The notes beneath the pieces are model-generated. The model made no database searches. It saw nothing but the letters and a program-made list of their open reading frames with translations, and was not told the DNA's origin. Source: Corallincola holothuriorum (GTDB taxonomy: Bacteria > Pseudomonadota > Gammaproteobacteria > Enterobacterales > Neiellaceae). From it: DNA of 64,000 nucleotides. The DNA is taken from positions 558,001-622,000 of the forward strand of contig NZ_QPID01000001.1 of NCBI RefSeq assembly GCF_003336225.1, in the 5' to 3' direction. Of this stretch, positions 1 to 8,991 are shown one piece after another (the stretch's first letter is position 1; the number at the start of each line of letters is the position of its first letter). A program made the translations under genes and the position numbers.

Positions 1-1217
1 TGAAGCAGGTCGAAAAATCTCACAAACTCAATGACGTATGCTACGAAATTCGAGGCCCAGTATTGCAAGAGGCAAAACGCCTTGAAGAAGATGGTCATCG
101 CGTATTGAAGCTCAATATAGGTAATCCTGGACCTTGGGGCTTCGAAGCGCCAGAAGAGCTACTGATCGACGTCATTCATAACCTGCCTACCTCACAAGGC
201 TATTGCGATTCCAAAGGTCTTTTTTCTGCGCGAAAAGCTGTCATGCAGCAATATCAACGACGTCAGGTATTTGGTCTCGATATTGAAGATATCTACATCG
301 GCAATGGTGTCAGTGAACTCATATTGATGGCGATGCAGGCTCTCCTTAATAACCACGAGGAGATGCTGATCCCTGCGCCAGATTATCCCTTATGGACAGC
401 AGCCGTCACCCTAGCCGGCGGCCAGCCAGTTCACTACGTCTGCGATGAAGCTGCCGACTGGCAGCCTGACATTGATGATATTCGTAGTAAAATCACCCCA
501 AATACCCGTGGCATTGTCGTTATTAACCCTAATAACCCAACAGGGGCTGTTTACAGCAAAGAGATTTTACTGGAAATAGTGGAGCTAGCCCGTCAACACG
601 ACCTAATTATTTACGCTGACGAGATCTACGACAAGATCCTCTACGATGGTGCTGAGCATATTACCCTCGCCTCATTGGCCGATGATGTATTGATGGTGTC
701 ATTTAATGGTTTGTCCAAGAGCTATCGAGCTGCAGGATTTCGTGCTGGATGGATGGCCGTTACAGGGCCAAAGATCCGTGCCCAAGGCTATATCGAAGGG
801 CTGACCATGCTGGCATCCATGCGCCTTTGTGCCAACGTACCCTGTCAGCACGCAATACAGGCCGCATTAGGGGGATACCAGAGTATTAATGAACTGATCC
901 TCCCTGGTGGCAGACTATTAGCTCAGAGAGACATCGCTTACGAGATGCTGAATCAAATTCCAGGGGTCAGCTGCACTAAGCCAAAAGGCGCGCTATACGT
1001 CTTTCCAAAGCTCGATCCCAAACGTTACCCGATCCACAATGATGAAAGATTTGTCCTAGACCTCCTCCGCCAGGAAAAACTCCTGATTGTCCAAGGCAGC
1101 GCATTTAATCTTCCGACAACAGATCATTTTCGCCTAGTCACCTTGCCACGAGAAGATCAGCTAAAAGACGCGATTAACCGTATCGCGCACTTTCTGGAGA
1201 GCTACAAACCGTCATGA
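1..1217 (+). CDS. alaA: Alanine/valine-pyruvate-type aminotransferase AlaA, 5' end outside window
   Basis: A PLP-dependent fold-type I aminotransferase that makes alanine from pyruvate with glutamate as amino donor, in the cytoplasm. The frame is already open at base 3: residues resembling the E. coli AlaA N-terminus ([16 protein letters not shown]) precede the first TTG at 63, so the true start lies upstream and the entry is partial. Visible are the [11 protein letters not shown] stretch, the YADEIYDKI segment and the PLP-lysine motif [16 protein letters not shown]. The C-terminus is intact and overlaps the next gene by four bases (ATGA), so the two are translationally coupled, as in the alaA-yfbR neighbourhood of enterics. 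Identification is from close residue similarity to the E. coli protein along its whole length. Confidence 0.95.
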   Translation, partial: KQVEKSHKLNDVCYEIRGPVLQEAKRLEEDGHRVLKLNIGNPGPWGFEAPEELLIDVIHNLPTSQGYCDSKGLFSARKAVMQQYQRRQVFGLDIEDIYIGNGVSELILMAMQALLNNHEEMLIPAPDYPLWTAAVTLAGGQPVHYVCDEAADWQPDIDDIRSKITPNTRGIVVINPNNPTGAVYSKEILLEIVELARQHDLIIYADEIYDKILYDGAEHITLASLADDVLMVSFNGLSKSYRAAGFRAGWMAVTGPKIRAQGYIEGLTMLASMRLCANVPCQHAIQAALGGYQSINELILPGGRLLAQRDIAYEMLNQIPGVSCTKPKGALYVFPKLDPKRYPIHNDERFVLDLLRQEKLLIVQGSAFNLPTTDHFRLVTLPREDQLKDAINRIAHFLESYKPS

Positions 1218-1801
1218 GTGATAACAGCCACTTCTTCGCGCATATGGCGAGGCTAAAACTGATCCAACGCTGGCCGTTAATGCGCAATACTCAAATAGAA
1301 AATGTACAAGAACATAGTCTGCAAGTGGCAATGATCTCCCATGCCCTGGCAGTGATTAGAAATCGATTTTTTGACGGTTCGCTGAACGCTGCTGAAATTG
1401 CACTGCAAGCGCTCTATCATGACGCTAGCGAAGTTATTACCGGCGACCTTCCTACCCCCATCAAGTATCACAACCCTGAGATCGCCAAAGAGTACAAAAA
1501 GATAGAAACGGCCGCTGAACAACGTTTACTAGAGATGCTCCCCAACGAACTATGCGCCGACTTTGAAGGGTTACTCATTGGGGCTAAGCAGTTACCAGAA
1601 CACAAATTAATTATCAAAGCCGCTGATACACTTTGCGCTTACTTGAAATGTCTTGAAGAGCAAAACGCAGGCAATAGTGAATTCAATCAAGCGAAACAGC
1701 GATTGGAACAGCAGCTGGCGCAGTTTGCACTGCCCGAGGTGGACTACTTTATTCGTCACTTTGTAGCGAGCTTTAACTTAACCCTCGATGAGATCAGTTA
1801 G
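1214..1801 (+). CDS. yfbR: 5'-deoxynucleotidase YfbR
   Basis: HD-domain phosphohydrolase that removes the 5' phosphate from deoxyribonucleoside monophosphates (dAMP, dCMP, dUMP routes) in the cytoplasm. The metal-binding signature is present: [13 protein letters not shown] near residue 32 and [18 protein letters not shown] near residue 67, with a later D near residue 137 ([12 protein letters not shown]). At 195 residues it is close to the 199-residue E. coli protein. The start ATG lies inside the end of alaA, and the stop is 14 bases before the next gene, so the three genes look like one operon. Its neighbour is another HD enzyme of deoxynucleotide metabolism, which fits a nucleotide-pool role. 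Confidence 0.93.
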   Translation: MSDNSHFFAHMARLKLIQRWPLMRNTQIENVQEHSLQVAMISHALAVIRNRFFDGSLNAAEIALQALYHDASEVITGDLPTPIKYHNPEIAKEYKKIETAAEQRLLEMLPNELCADFEGLLIGAKQLPEHKLIIKAADTLCAYLKCLEEQNAGNSEFNQAKQRLEQQLAQFALPEVDYFIRHFVASFNLTLDEIS

Positions 1802-1815
1802 CAGGAGCGAAAACG

Positions 1816-3147
1816 ATGGAAAGTCTTGTTTGGCAGCAGCGCCGGCTCGAAGAAACAAAGACAAGGCGTAATGATCATCGCTCTGCTTACCAACGAGATC
1901 GCGCTAGGATCCTGCATTCGGCAGCATTCCGGCGACTCCAAGCCAAAACCCAAGTGCTTGGCGCAGGGATGAATGACTTCTACCGCACTAGGCTAACCCA
2001 TTCATTAGAAGCGGCACAAATCGGCACAGGCATTCGTGCCCAATTAGCATTAAAGCATCCTCAGCATCATCAACTACTCGATAGCGACGCGTTGATCGAA
2101 GCGATCTGCCTCGCCCATGACATTGGTCATCCTCCCTTTGGTCATGGCGGTGAAATAGCCCTGAACTACATGACAGCTGAACATGGCGGGTTTGAAGGGA
2201 ATGCACAAACATTCCGCATTTTGGCGAGGTTAGAGCCCTATACGAAAAGCCATGGTATGAACCTTTCAAGGCGCACACTTCTCGGCGTACTTAAATACCC
2301 GCAAACACTTAATAATCTTTGCCATCAGCGCTATCCAGCTAAGTCCGACAATCACAGAAAAGTAGTGGCTAGCACATGGCACCCACCTAAAGGCATATTT
2401 GACTGTGACCAACCACTACTGGATTGGGTACTCGCTCCCTTTTCCAACAGTGACAAAGAGTTGTTTATGCGCTTTGAGTCGAGCGCAGGACATGCAAAAA
2501 CAGCGTTCAAATCATTAGACTGCTCCTTGATGGAGCTAGCAGACGACATCGCCTACGGCATACATGACATGGAGGATGCCGTTGTCATGGGTATTGTTAC
2601 GCGCGATGAATGGCAACAACATGTCATAAAACCGCTTCTCGAACTACATGAACCTTGGTTTACAGAAAATATTGACCGTATAACCAACCAACTGTTTAGT
2701 CGATACCAATACGATCGAAAAGACGCCATTGGCGCTTTAGTTAACACCCTTATCTCATCGGTAGAGCTATCGCACGACGAACGCTTTGAGTCCCCTTTGC
2801 TTGCATCTAACGCAAAACTCAGCCCACTAATGCACCAAGCTCTGGCTGTATTTAAGCGATTTGTATTTAATTTTGTCATTCGTAAGCCGGAACTACAGCT
2901 ACTTGAATTTAAAGGACAACAAGTTGTGATGGCGCTTTTTGAGGCATTCGAAACCGATCCTACTCGCCTACTGCCTGACGATGTTAATAACCGCTGGCAG
3001 CACGCACGAGAACAAGAAGGTATCACCTCTGGTTACCGCGTGATTTCCGATTACATATCGGGCATGACCGACGCATTTGCCAACCGCCTTTATCAAACAC
3101 TGTTCCTACCAAATACCAGCACACTCAACAGCCGGCATGATTTTTAA
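1816..3147 (+). CDS. dgt: dGTPase-family deoxynucleotide triphosphohydrolase (HD domain)
   Basis: Hydrolyses dNTPs (classically dGTP) to deoxynucleoside plus triphosphate. The HD metal site is seen as RTRLTHSLEAAQIG (about residue 57), then AHDIGHPPFGHGGE (about residue 98), and a distal D within ELADDIAYGIHDMED (about residue 242). The 443-residue length and the LHSAAFRRLQAKTQV N-terminus fit the shorter dGTPase subfamily found beside yfbR in Vibrio and Shewanella. Some members of this subfamily have been linked to anti-phage dNTP depletion. It is the third gene after alaA and yfbR, with a 14-base gap containing AGGAG. Whether its preferred substrate is dGTP cannot be read from the sequence. 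Confidence 0.88.
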   Translation: MESLVWQQRRLEETKTRRNDHRSAYQRDRARILHSAAFRRLQAKTQVLGAGMNDFYRTRLTHSLEAAQIGTGIRAQLALKHPQHHQLLDSDALIEAICLAHDIGHPPFGHGGEIALNYMTAEHGGFEGNAQTFRILARLEPYTKSHGMNLSRRTLLGVLKYPQTLNNLCHQRYPAKSDNHRKVVASTWHPPKGIFDCDQPLLDWVLAPFSNSDKELFMRFESSAGHAKTAFKSLDCSLMELADDIAYGIHDMEDAVVMGIVTRDEWQQHVIKPLLELHEPWFTENIDRITNQLFSRYQYDRKDAIGALVNTLISSVELSHDERFESPLLASNAKLSPLMHQALAVFKRFVFNFVIRKPELQLLEFKGQQVVMALFEAFETDPTRLLPDDVNNRWQHAREQEGITSGYRVISDYISGMTDAFANRLYQTLFLPNTSTLNSRHDF

Positions 3148-3299
3148 TAGATATCAGCGCGTTACAAAAAACTCACAGCAACAAAGCTAGATCGGCATGT
3201 GAATTTTTAATAAAATTACACCTCACCGAAACACTCGGCGCCACCAGCGCGCCGCACATCACAAAGGCGCGCCAAAATGAGACTTAAAACTTTCATTTA

Positions 3300-3314
3300 T
3301 GTAATTAAATTACA
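3300..3314. promoter_or_regulatory. 15-bp palindrome upstream of adhE (TGTAAT-N3-ATTACA)
   Basis: TGTAAT TAA ATTACA is a perfect inverted repeat with a 3-base spacer. It ends one base before the FNR box of adhE. The same palindrome occurs upstream of pflB (17991-18005) and ackA (22330-22344), so it is probably the operator of a shared fermentation regulator. Which regulator is not known from the sequence; a redox repressor such as Rex is one possibility. Confidence 0.6.
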
Positions 3315-3315
3315 A

Positions 3316-3329
3316 TTGATCCATATCAA
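3316..3329 (+). promoter_or_regulatory. FNR box of the adhE promoter
   Basis: TTGATCCATATCAA is a perfect match to the FNR consensus TTGAT-N4-ATCAA. Its centre (3322.5) is 28.5 bases before the first base of the -10 hexamer at 3351, which puts it near -41.5. That is the class II FNR-activation position, so anaerobic induction of adhE is expected. Confidence 0.8.
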
Positions 3330-3350
3330 GCATACCTAGATAGAGGCATC

Positions 3351-3356
3351 TATACT
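3351..3356 (+). promoter_or_regulatory. -10 element of adhE
   Basis: TATACT lies at class II spacing from the FNR box, predicting a start of transcription near 3363. A second TATACT at 3415-3420 falls inside the folded leader and is a less likely promoter. Confidence 0.55.
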
Positions 3357-3371
3357 CTCAGCCACGCAAAA

Positions 3372-3478
3372 AAATTTATTAAACAGGCTTACCGAACAGC
3401 AGCAAAAGCTGGACTATACTCTACATCTCGTTAAGCTACGGCTTTTGTAAGTAAACTGTTGGTCTGTTTAATAAATTT
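3372..3478 (+). other. Long nested hairpin in the adhE 5' leader
   Basis: The arms AAATTTATTAAACAG (3372-3386) and CTGTTTAATAAATTT (3464-3478) are perfect 15-base complements. Inside them, 3391-3399 pairs with 3456-3463 (one bulge) and GCAAAAGC (3402-3409) with GCTTTTGT (3441-3448, one G-U). The predicted transcript begins upstream, and the adhE Shine-Dalgarno (GGAG, 3491-3494) follows 12 bases later. In E. coli, adhE translation depends on RNase III cleavage of a folded leader; an analogous role here is inferred. Confidence 0.65.
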
Positions 3479-3503
3479 CACATCTCACCAGGAGACACAG
3501 TCG

Positions 3504-6167
3504 ATGCCTGTCACCAATATGGAAGAGTTAAACGCTCTTGTTGAACGCGTCAAAACGGCACAACGTACATTTGCAACATACAGTCAGGAGCAGGTTGATC
3601 AAATCTTCCGCGCTGCTTCTCTAGCTGCTTCTACTGCTCGTATCGAGCTGGCCAAAATGGCTGCAGAAGAATCAGGCATGGGTATCATGGAAGACAAAGT
3701 GATCAAGAACCACTTTGCTTCAGAATTCATCTACAACAAGTATAAAGATGACAAAACCTGTGGCGTAATCGAAAGCAACGAAGAAGGCGGTACTATTACT
3801 ATCGCTGAGCCAGTAGGTATCGTTTGTGCAATCGTTCCGACCACTAACCCAACCTCTACTGCCATCTTTAAAGCATTAATCTCGCTTAAGACTCGCAACG
3901 GTTGTATTTTTTCTCCGCACCCACGAGCTAAGAACGCTACAAACTACGCAGCGAAACTGGTTCTGGATGCCGCAGTAGCTGCAGGCGCACCTAAAGACAT
4001 CATCGGTTGGATCGATCAACCGTCAGTTGAACTGTCTAACGCCCTAATGACTCACAAAGACATCAACTTGATCCTCGCTACTGGTGGTCCAGGTATGGTG
4101 AAAGCAGCTTACTCTTCTGGTAAGCCAGCGATCGGCGTAGGCGCAGGTAACACACCTGTTGTTATTGACGAAACTGCAGATGTTAAGCGTGCTGTTTCTT
4201 CCATCCTTATGTCTAAGACATTCGATAACGGTGTTATCTGTGCGTCTGAGCAAGCAGCCATCATCGTTGAGTCTAAGTACGACGAAGTGATCGCTCGTTT
4301 CGCTAAATATGGCGCCGCTGTATTGAACAAGTCTGATGCAGACAAAGTACGTAAGGTATTGATGATCGATGGCGCGTTGAACGCCAAGATTGTTGGTCAA
4401 CCAGCATATAAGATCGCTGAATTAGCAGGCGTGACTGTACCTGTAGCGACCAAAATCCTTATCGGTGAAGGTCTTGAAGCGTCATACGATGACGAGTTTT
4501 CTCACGAGAAACTCTCTCCAACGCTGGGTGTTTACAAAGCGAAAGACTTTGAAGACGCTGTTCGTCAAGCTGGTATCATTTTGGATATCGGTGGTGTCGG
4601 CCACACTTCTGTGCTCTATACCGACCAAGACGCCAATGCTGATCGTATCGCTTACTTCGGCGACAAGATGAAGACTGCTCGTATTCTTATTAATACGCCT
4701 TCTTCACACGGCGGTATCGGTGACCTTTACAACTTCGAACTTGCACCATCACTGACCTTGGGTTGTGGTTCTTGGGGTGGCAACGCAATCTCTGAAAACG
4801 TAGGTCCTAAGCACCTAATTAACAAGAAAATTGTTGCTAAGCGAGCTGAGAACATGTTGTGGCACAAACTACCTAAATCAATCTACTTCCGTCGTGGCTC
4901 TCTGCCTATTGCAATGGACGACCTGGAAGGTAAGAAACGCGCACTTATCGTTACTGACCGTTTCTTATTTAACAACGGCTACATTGATGACCTTCGCGCT
5001 ATTCTTAAAGATAAAGGCATGGAAGTTGAAATCTTCCACGAAGTAGAAGCCGATCCTACTCTGACTATCGTGCAGAAAGGTGCAGAGGCATGCCACAGCT
5101 ACCAACCTGATGTTATCTTGGCTGTTGGCGGTGGTTCACCAATGGATGCAGCGAAGATCATGTGGGTTATGTACGAGCACCCAGAAACAGACTTCGCAGA
5201 CCTGTCTATGCGCTTTATGGACATCCGTAAGCGTATCTACAAGTTCCCTAAAATGGGTTCTAAAGCTGAACTGGTTTGTATCACTACCACTTCAGGTACT
5301 GGCTCTGAAGTAACACCTTTCGCAGTTGTTACAGACGACAAGACTGGCCAAAAATACCCACTGGCTGACTACGAATTGACACCTAACATGGCTGTTGTAG
5401 ACGCCAACTTAGTTATGGACATGCCGAAGTCTTTATGTGCCTTTGGTGGTTACGATGCTGTGACTCACGCTATGGAAGCTTATGTTTCTGTTCTGGCAAA
5501 CGAGTACTCAGATGGCCAAGCGCTGCAAGCACTTAAGCTGCTGAAGCAGTTCCTGCCAAGTTCATATCAAAATGGCAAGGCTGATCCAGTTGCTCGTGAA
5601 AAAGTTCACAACGCAGCCACAATCGCTGGTGTTGCTTTTGCGAATGCTTTCTTGGGTGTTTGTCACTCAATGGCTCACAAACTGGGCGCAGAGTTCCATG
5701 TACCTCACGGTCTGGCGAACGCACTGTTATTGGCTAACACTATCCGTTTCAATGCCACTAACACACCAACTAAGCAGACTGCATTCTCACAGTATGACCG
5801 TCCAAAAGCCCGTGCTCGCTACGCCGAAGTAGCTGATCACCTGGGTCTGGGTGGTAAAAACACTGAAGAGAAAATTAACAACCTGTTGACTTGGTTGGAA
5901 GAGCTGAAAGTTGAATTAAATATCCCACTGTCAATTAAAGACGCGGGTGTTGACGAAGCAGCATTTATGGCGAAAGTTGACCAATTGGCTGTTGACGCGT
6001 TTGATGACCAGTGTACTGGTGCCAACCCTCGCTACCCACTGATCAGTGAACTGAAGCAGGTATTGATCGACTCCTACTACGGTCGTCCATACCAAGAAGG
6101 CGATGATAGCGCTGATGCCCTGAACAAGGCCGTTAAAGCTAAGAAGTCACCTGCTAAGAAGAAGTAA
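3504..6167 (+). CDS. adhE: Bifunctional acetaldehyde-CoA/alcohol dehydrogenase AdhE
   Basis: Reduces acetyl-CoA to acetaldehyde and then to ethanol with two NADH, regenerating NAD+ during fermentation; members form cytoplasmic spirosome filaments. The N-terminal aldehyde dehydrogenase half carries the nucleophile in NGVICASEQ (Cys246, the same number as in E. coli). A linker leads to the iron-dependent alcohol dehydrogenase half with GGGSPMDAAK and the metal-binding stretch HSMAHKLGAEFHVPHGLAN. The ATG at 3504 is chosen over an upstream in-frame start at 3459 because GGAG sits 9 bases before it and the product (887 residues) then matches the family. The C-terminus is lysine-rich. The gene has its own FNR-type promoter, a shared palindrome and a folded leader, and ends in a strong terminator. 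Confidence 0.97.
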   Translation: MPVTNMEELNALVERVKTAQRTFATYSQEQVDQIFRAASLAASTARIELAKMAAEESGMGIMEDKVIKNHFASEFIYNKYKDDKTCGVIESNEEGGTITIAEPVGIVCAIVPTTNPTSTAIFKALISLKTRNGCIFSPHPRAKNATNYAAKLVLDAAVAAGAPKDIIGWIDQPSVELSNALMTHKDINLILATGGPGMVKAAYSSGKPAIGVGAGNTPVVIDETADVKRAVSSILMSKTFDNGVICASEQAAIIVESKYDEVIARFAKYGAAVLNKSDADKVRKVLMIDGALNAKIVGQPAYKIAELAGVTVPVATKILIGEGLEASYDDEFSHEKLSPTLGVYKAKDFEDAVRQAGIILDIGGVGHTSVLYTDQDANADRIAYFGDKMKTARILINTPSSHGGIGDLYNFELAPSLTLGCGSWGGNAISENVGPKHLINKKIVAKRAENMLWHKLPKSIYFRRGSLPIAMDDLEGKKRALIVTDRFLFNNGYIDDLRAILKDKGMEVEIFHEVEADPTLTIVQKGAEACHSYQPDVILAVGGGSPMDAAKIMWVMYEHPETDFADLSMRFMDIRKRIYKFPKMGSKAELVCITTTSGTGSEVTPFAVVTDDKTGQKYPLADYELTPNMAVVDANLVMDMPKSLCAFGGYDAVTHAMEAYVSVLANEYSDGQALQALKLLKQFLPSSYQNGKADPVAREKVHNAATIAGVAFANAFLGVCHSMAHKLGAEFHVPHGLANALLLANTIRFNATNTPTKQTAFSQYDRPKARARYAEVADHLGLGGKNTEEKINNLLTWLEELKVELNIPLSIKDAGVDEAAFMAKVDQLAVDAFDDQCTGANPRYPLISELKQVLIDSYYGRPYQEGDDSADALNKAVKAKKSPAKKK

Positions 6168-6183
6168 TTTCTAACTTAGTATG

Positions 6184-6213
6184 AAAAAGCCCGCTTAATA
6201 GCGGGCTTTTTTA
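6184..6213 (+). terminator. Intrinsic terminator after adhE
   Basis: AAAAAGCCCGC, loop TTAATA, GCGGGCTTTTTT: a GC-rich stem closed by A/T runs and ending in a T tract, 17 bases after the adhE stop codon. Confidence 0.9.
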
Positions 6214-6258
6214 TGCATGAAACTCACGGAGACAACTGTCACCGCTACGTTTCGTGAT

Positions 6259-6768
6259 TTATAGCGCTGTTTGTGAGCTGCTATGCAGCTTATTCAGTAG
6301 TTCAATCATCGGCTCGCTCGAAGAATATTCAGGCTTTGGGCAGACGTCAGCCCGTTTCCAATGAGGCAGAATATCGAGAATATCCGCAGGTAAAGAGTTA
6401 TCGTCCTCTTTCTTAGCCACTAACGCCGTCGGCGCGAGCGCAGCGAGTAGCCTTACGTCAGTGATCGAACCACCTTCAGCAAATAGTTGACTCTGATTTG
6501 TCGCACGCAGCATCGTTTCAGCATCGCTGAATAACGGCGCACTCTCTGGTAACGAAAACTCTTTCCTTAATTGCGTCTCATCTGGCGCGGGTTTGATACG
6601 GTCAAAACAAGCAAACTGAAACTGCGGCTGATCAAGCACATCATCCGACAACATACTTAGCAGATAAGCGAACTTAGCAGAATCGCCGCTACTAACCGCT
6701 TTGTTTAGCGATTGGCCGAGCTGAAGCTCATTAACGATGATTGACGAATTGACCTGTTCGGACTGCAC
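6259..6768 (-). CDS. VC2046/SO_2500 family protein of unknown function
   Basis: A 169-residue soluble protein resembling the conserved VC2046/SO_2500 family of Vibrio and Shewanella; no biochemical role is known to me. The start is GTG, supported by GGAAAAG six bases upstream on the minus strand. There is no signal peptide, membrane segment or catalytic motif that I recognise. It is acidic to neutral and contains a DILPHWKRADVCPKPEYSSS stretch near residue 132. It converges with adhE and is divergent from the response-regulator gene at 6927, a pairing that may reflect shared promoter DNA. Family assignment rests on overall resemblance and is moderately sure. Confidence 0.7.
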   Translation of the reverse strand: MQSEQVNSSIIVNELQLGQSLNKAVSSGDSAKFAYLLSMLSDDVLDQPQFQFACFDRIKPAPDETQLRKEFSLPESAPLFSDAETMLRATNQSQLFAEGGSITDVRLLAALAPTALVAKKEDDNSLPADILDILPHWKRADVCPKPEYSSSEPMIELLNKLHSSSQTAL

Positions 6769-6926
6769 AATTCTTTTCCAGTATGAAACCTAACTTCATA
6801 TCGGCTTCATTATTAGATTCTTTAACTGTTTCTCTTCCAGTTGTTGATCAACGCCACTCAACGCATTGACATCGCTATGCTATATTCCAGCGAAGGGACT
6901 AATCCGCAGCTGTAAAGGAAGTGAAC

Positions 6927-8558
6927 TTGAGCCTGACCCACTCTCACGTGCTTGTAGTTGATGACCAACGTTCATTTCAGGTAATGCTTAAAGGCATGCT
7001 GAATAATATCGGCTTTAACAACATCGAAATGTGTGAAACCGGTGAGCAAGCCTGTAAGTACTGTGATGACCGCCCTTTTCAACTGCTCTTAGTCGACTAT
7101 AACCTGGGCGTAAACAAAAAAAATGGTCGCCAACTTTTGGAAGAGCTACGCGGTAAAGGGCTGATTACAACAGAGGCTATCTTTATCATTGTGACGGGTG
7201 AAAATAGTCGAGCCATGGTTTTGGGGGCGTTAGAAAACCAACCTGACGACTACATAATGAAGCCATTTTCCCAACGTCAGCTAAGTTCACGTATCGAGAG
7301 AGCGCATCAAAAACGGCAAGCGATGCAAAGTGTATTGCAGCCGTTGAACGATAAAAACTACCCAGAAGCAATTGCAGCTTGTCATACGTTGATCGCCGCA
7401 GGCAGCAAATACAGCAACCATTGCAAAAATTTATTGGCTGAACTCTATTGCAAGGTGGGGCAGTATGAGAAATCAGAACAATTTCTAAAAGCACTGTTAG
7501 CCGAGCGAGATATCACGTGGGCAAAAGTAGCATTAGCCAAAGCGCACATGGGTCTGAAACGTTATGATGTCGCCATCCAAACACTGGAAGAGTTGCTAAT
7601 CCAGCACCCATTACTATTAGATGCTCATGATCTTAAAGCACAATGCCAATATATGCTCGATCAACCAGAACAAGCGCTACAGTCTTTACAAGATGCAGCT
7701 GAGATATCTCCCCATTCGATTGAAAGGCAGCAACACATAGCTCGGTTATCCCGAGAAGTTGAACTCTCAGAGCTAACACAAAATACCTATCAAACAATCT
7801 ATGAACTGAGTAAACGTTCATTACATCACAACGTCGAACACCTACTCAATTATGTACGGAGTACGTTTGAAGCAGCAGAGAGCGCAGAGGAAGCGACCCG
7901 GCGTCACAAGTACCAACATGAAGCCATGAATGCGCTATTCCGTGCTAGACACGATAATCTCTACGGGAATTTTGATTTTGCTACTTTTGAAGGGCTCTGC
8001 CAAGCCAAGCTTGAAGCTGCGAAAGGTGAATTAATCAAAGCAAAGAAAAGCTATTACAACGCTTTGAAAGGGCTTGTCGAGCAAGGGAAGGACAATCTAC
8101 CCATAGAGTTTTCCGGTGAAGGGCTGATAACACTATGCCAGATTGGCGAGTTTGAAGAGATGCAACACCTCGCAGAGCGAATGCAAAAAAGTAGCAACTT
8201 AGGCACCTATGCTCGCGACGCACTGCAAAGCTATCAAGCGGACGACGCACAACATGAGAGGGTTGCACAATTCCGCCAATGTCACCAAGACGGCAGCAGA
8301 TATTACGAGCAGGGCAACTACGACGCAGCCGTACGCGCATTTCGCACGGCGCTTAGTCTTGCGCCAACCAATACCGGTGCGGCACTAAATATGATCCAAT
8401 CACTATTGCAACTTTGTAAAGCCGAGAAAAAGCCACACGAGCTGCTACGCGAATGCAAAGAGTTTTTCCGCTTGCTCGACGGCGTCTCCCTCCCCTCGCG
8501 CCACAAAATACGCTATCAAGACCTAAAGCAAAGCTACAACAAGCTTCAACAAAAATAG
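6927..8558 (+). CDS. Response regulator receiver fused to TPR repeats
   Basis: Residues 5-125 form a CheY-like receiver: acidic pair in VLVVDDQ, phospho-acceptor Asp in LLLVDYNLG, and the conserved K in DDYIMKPFS. The remaining roughly 400 residues are helical TPR-like repeats (for example YKSEQFLKALLAERDITWAK and the C-terminal YDAAVRAFRTALSLAPTN), so output is probably by protein-protein contact rather than DNA binding. No histidine kinase is adjacent. Start choice: a GTG at 6921 directly abuts AAAGGA, leaving no spacing, whereas TTG at 6927 lies 7 bases from it and begins the receiver properly, so 6927 is preferred. The partner and the pathway controlled are unknown. Confidence 0.85.
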   Translation: MSLTHSHVLVVDDQRSFQVMLKGMLNNIGFNNIEMCETGEQACKYCDDRPFQLLLVDYNLGVNKKNGRQLLEELRGKGLITTEAIFIIVTGENSRAMVLGALENQPDDYIMKPFSQRQLSSRIERAHQKRQAMQSVLQPLNDKNYPEAIAACHTLIAAGSKYSNHCKNLLAELYCKVGQYEKSEQFLKALLAERDITWAKVALAKAHMGLKRYDVAIQTLEELLIQHPLLLDAHDLKAQCQYMLDQPEQALQSLQDAAEISPHSIERQQHIARLSREVELSELTQNTYQTIYELSKRSLHHNVEHLLNYVRSTFEAAESAEEATRRHKYQHEAMNALFRARHDNLYGNFDFATFEGLCQAKLEAAKGELIKAKKSYYNALKGLVEQGKDNLPIEFSGEGLITLCQIGEFEEMQHLAERMQKSSNLGTYARDALQSYQADDAQHERVAQFRQCHQDGSRYYEQGNYDAAVRAFRTALSLAPTNTGAALNMIQSLLQLCKAEKKPHELLRECKEFFRLLDGVSLPSRHKIRYQDLKQSYNKLQQK

Positions 8559-8625
8559 TAATTTTCTTTTTCAATTATCTATTTGACCGTTTACACTTCA
8601 TCAAAATAGATAATTGAACTTTCCT

Positions 8626-8925
8626 ATGCATCCAATAGTCAAAACCCTTTCGGCCAGCACTTTCGCTTTATCGACAGTATTCATTTTGAGCGCCTGCACA
8701 ACTCAAAATGGTTGTGAAAACATTGAAGAAGTTCTTGCGCAAGAGAAAATGTGTAAAGACTTACAAAAACAGATAAGCAGCACATCAAGCCTACAGGTAC
8801 GTGGCGCCCTAAAAGACCAGTATCAACAAGAGTGTGTCGATTTCCGCTATTATCGAGACAACTTCGAAGGTGGCAACATCTGCACATTAGAGGATAAAGA
8901 AGCTGTCGGCAAAGAAAGCGACTAA
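8626..8925 (+). CDS. Small lipoprotein, cysteine-rich
   Basis: About 99 residues with a typical lipoprotein signal: short charged start, hydrophobic run, and lipobox LSAC around residue 23, predicting lipidation at Cys and export to the envelope. The mature part is polar and holds four further cysteines (NGC, KMC, QEC, NIC), suggesting disulfides formed in the periplasm. ATG 8626 is preferred over TTG 8614 because it gives a normal signal length. No family was recognised. It stands alone between the TPR response regulator and the channel gene, with no strong Shine-Dalgarno. Confidence 0.65.
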   Translation: MHPIVKTLSASTFALSTVFILSACTTQNGCENIEEVLAQEKMCKDLQKQISSTSSLQVRGALKDQYQQECVDFRYYRDNFEGGNICTLEDKEAVGKESD

Positions 8926-8957
8926 GCCTCCTAGCAACTCCTCTTCACCAATCTATA

Positions 8958-8991
8958 ATTAGGTCAACGAGTTATCATTCTTTGACCTAAT
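8958..8991. promoter_or_regulatory. 10-bp inverted repeat overlapping the start codon of the channel gene
   Basis: ATTAGGTCAA (8958-8967) and TTGACCTAAT (8982-8991) are perfect complements 14 bases apart. The right arm covers the first two bases of the ATG at 8990. A perfect TATAAT lies at 8954-8959, overlapping the left arm. The repeat could be an operator at the transcription start or a hairpin hiding the start codon. Confidence 0.5.

Noticed and set aside
3247-3272. GC-rich inverted repeat GCGCGCC/GGCGCGC as the dgt terminator
   Set aside because: A 7-bp stem with a 12-base loop but no T run after it; not strong enough to call.
3415-3420. TATACT as the main adhE -10
   Set aside because: It lies inside the nested leader helix and is not at FNR class II spacing, unlike the hexamer at 3351.
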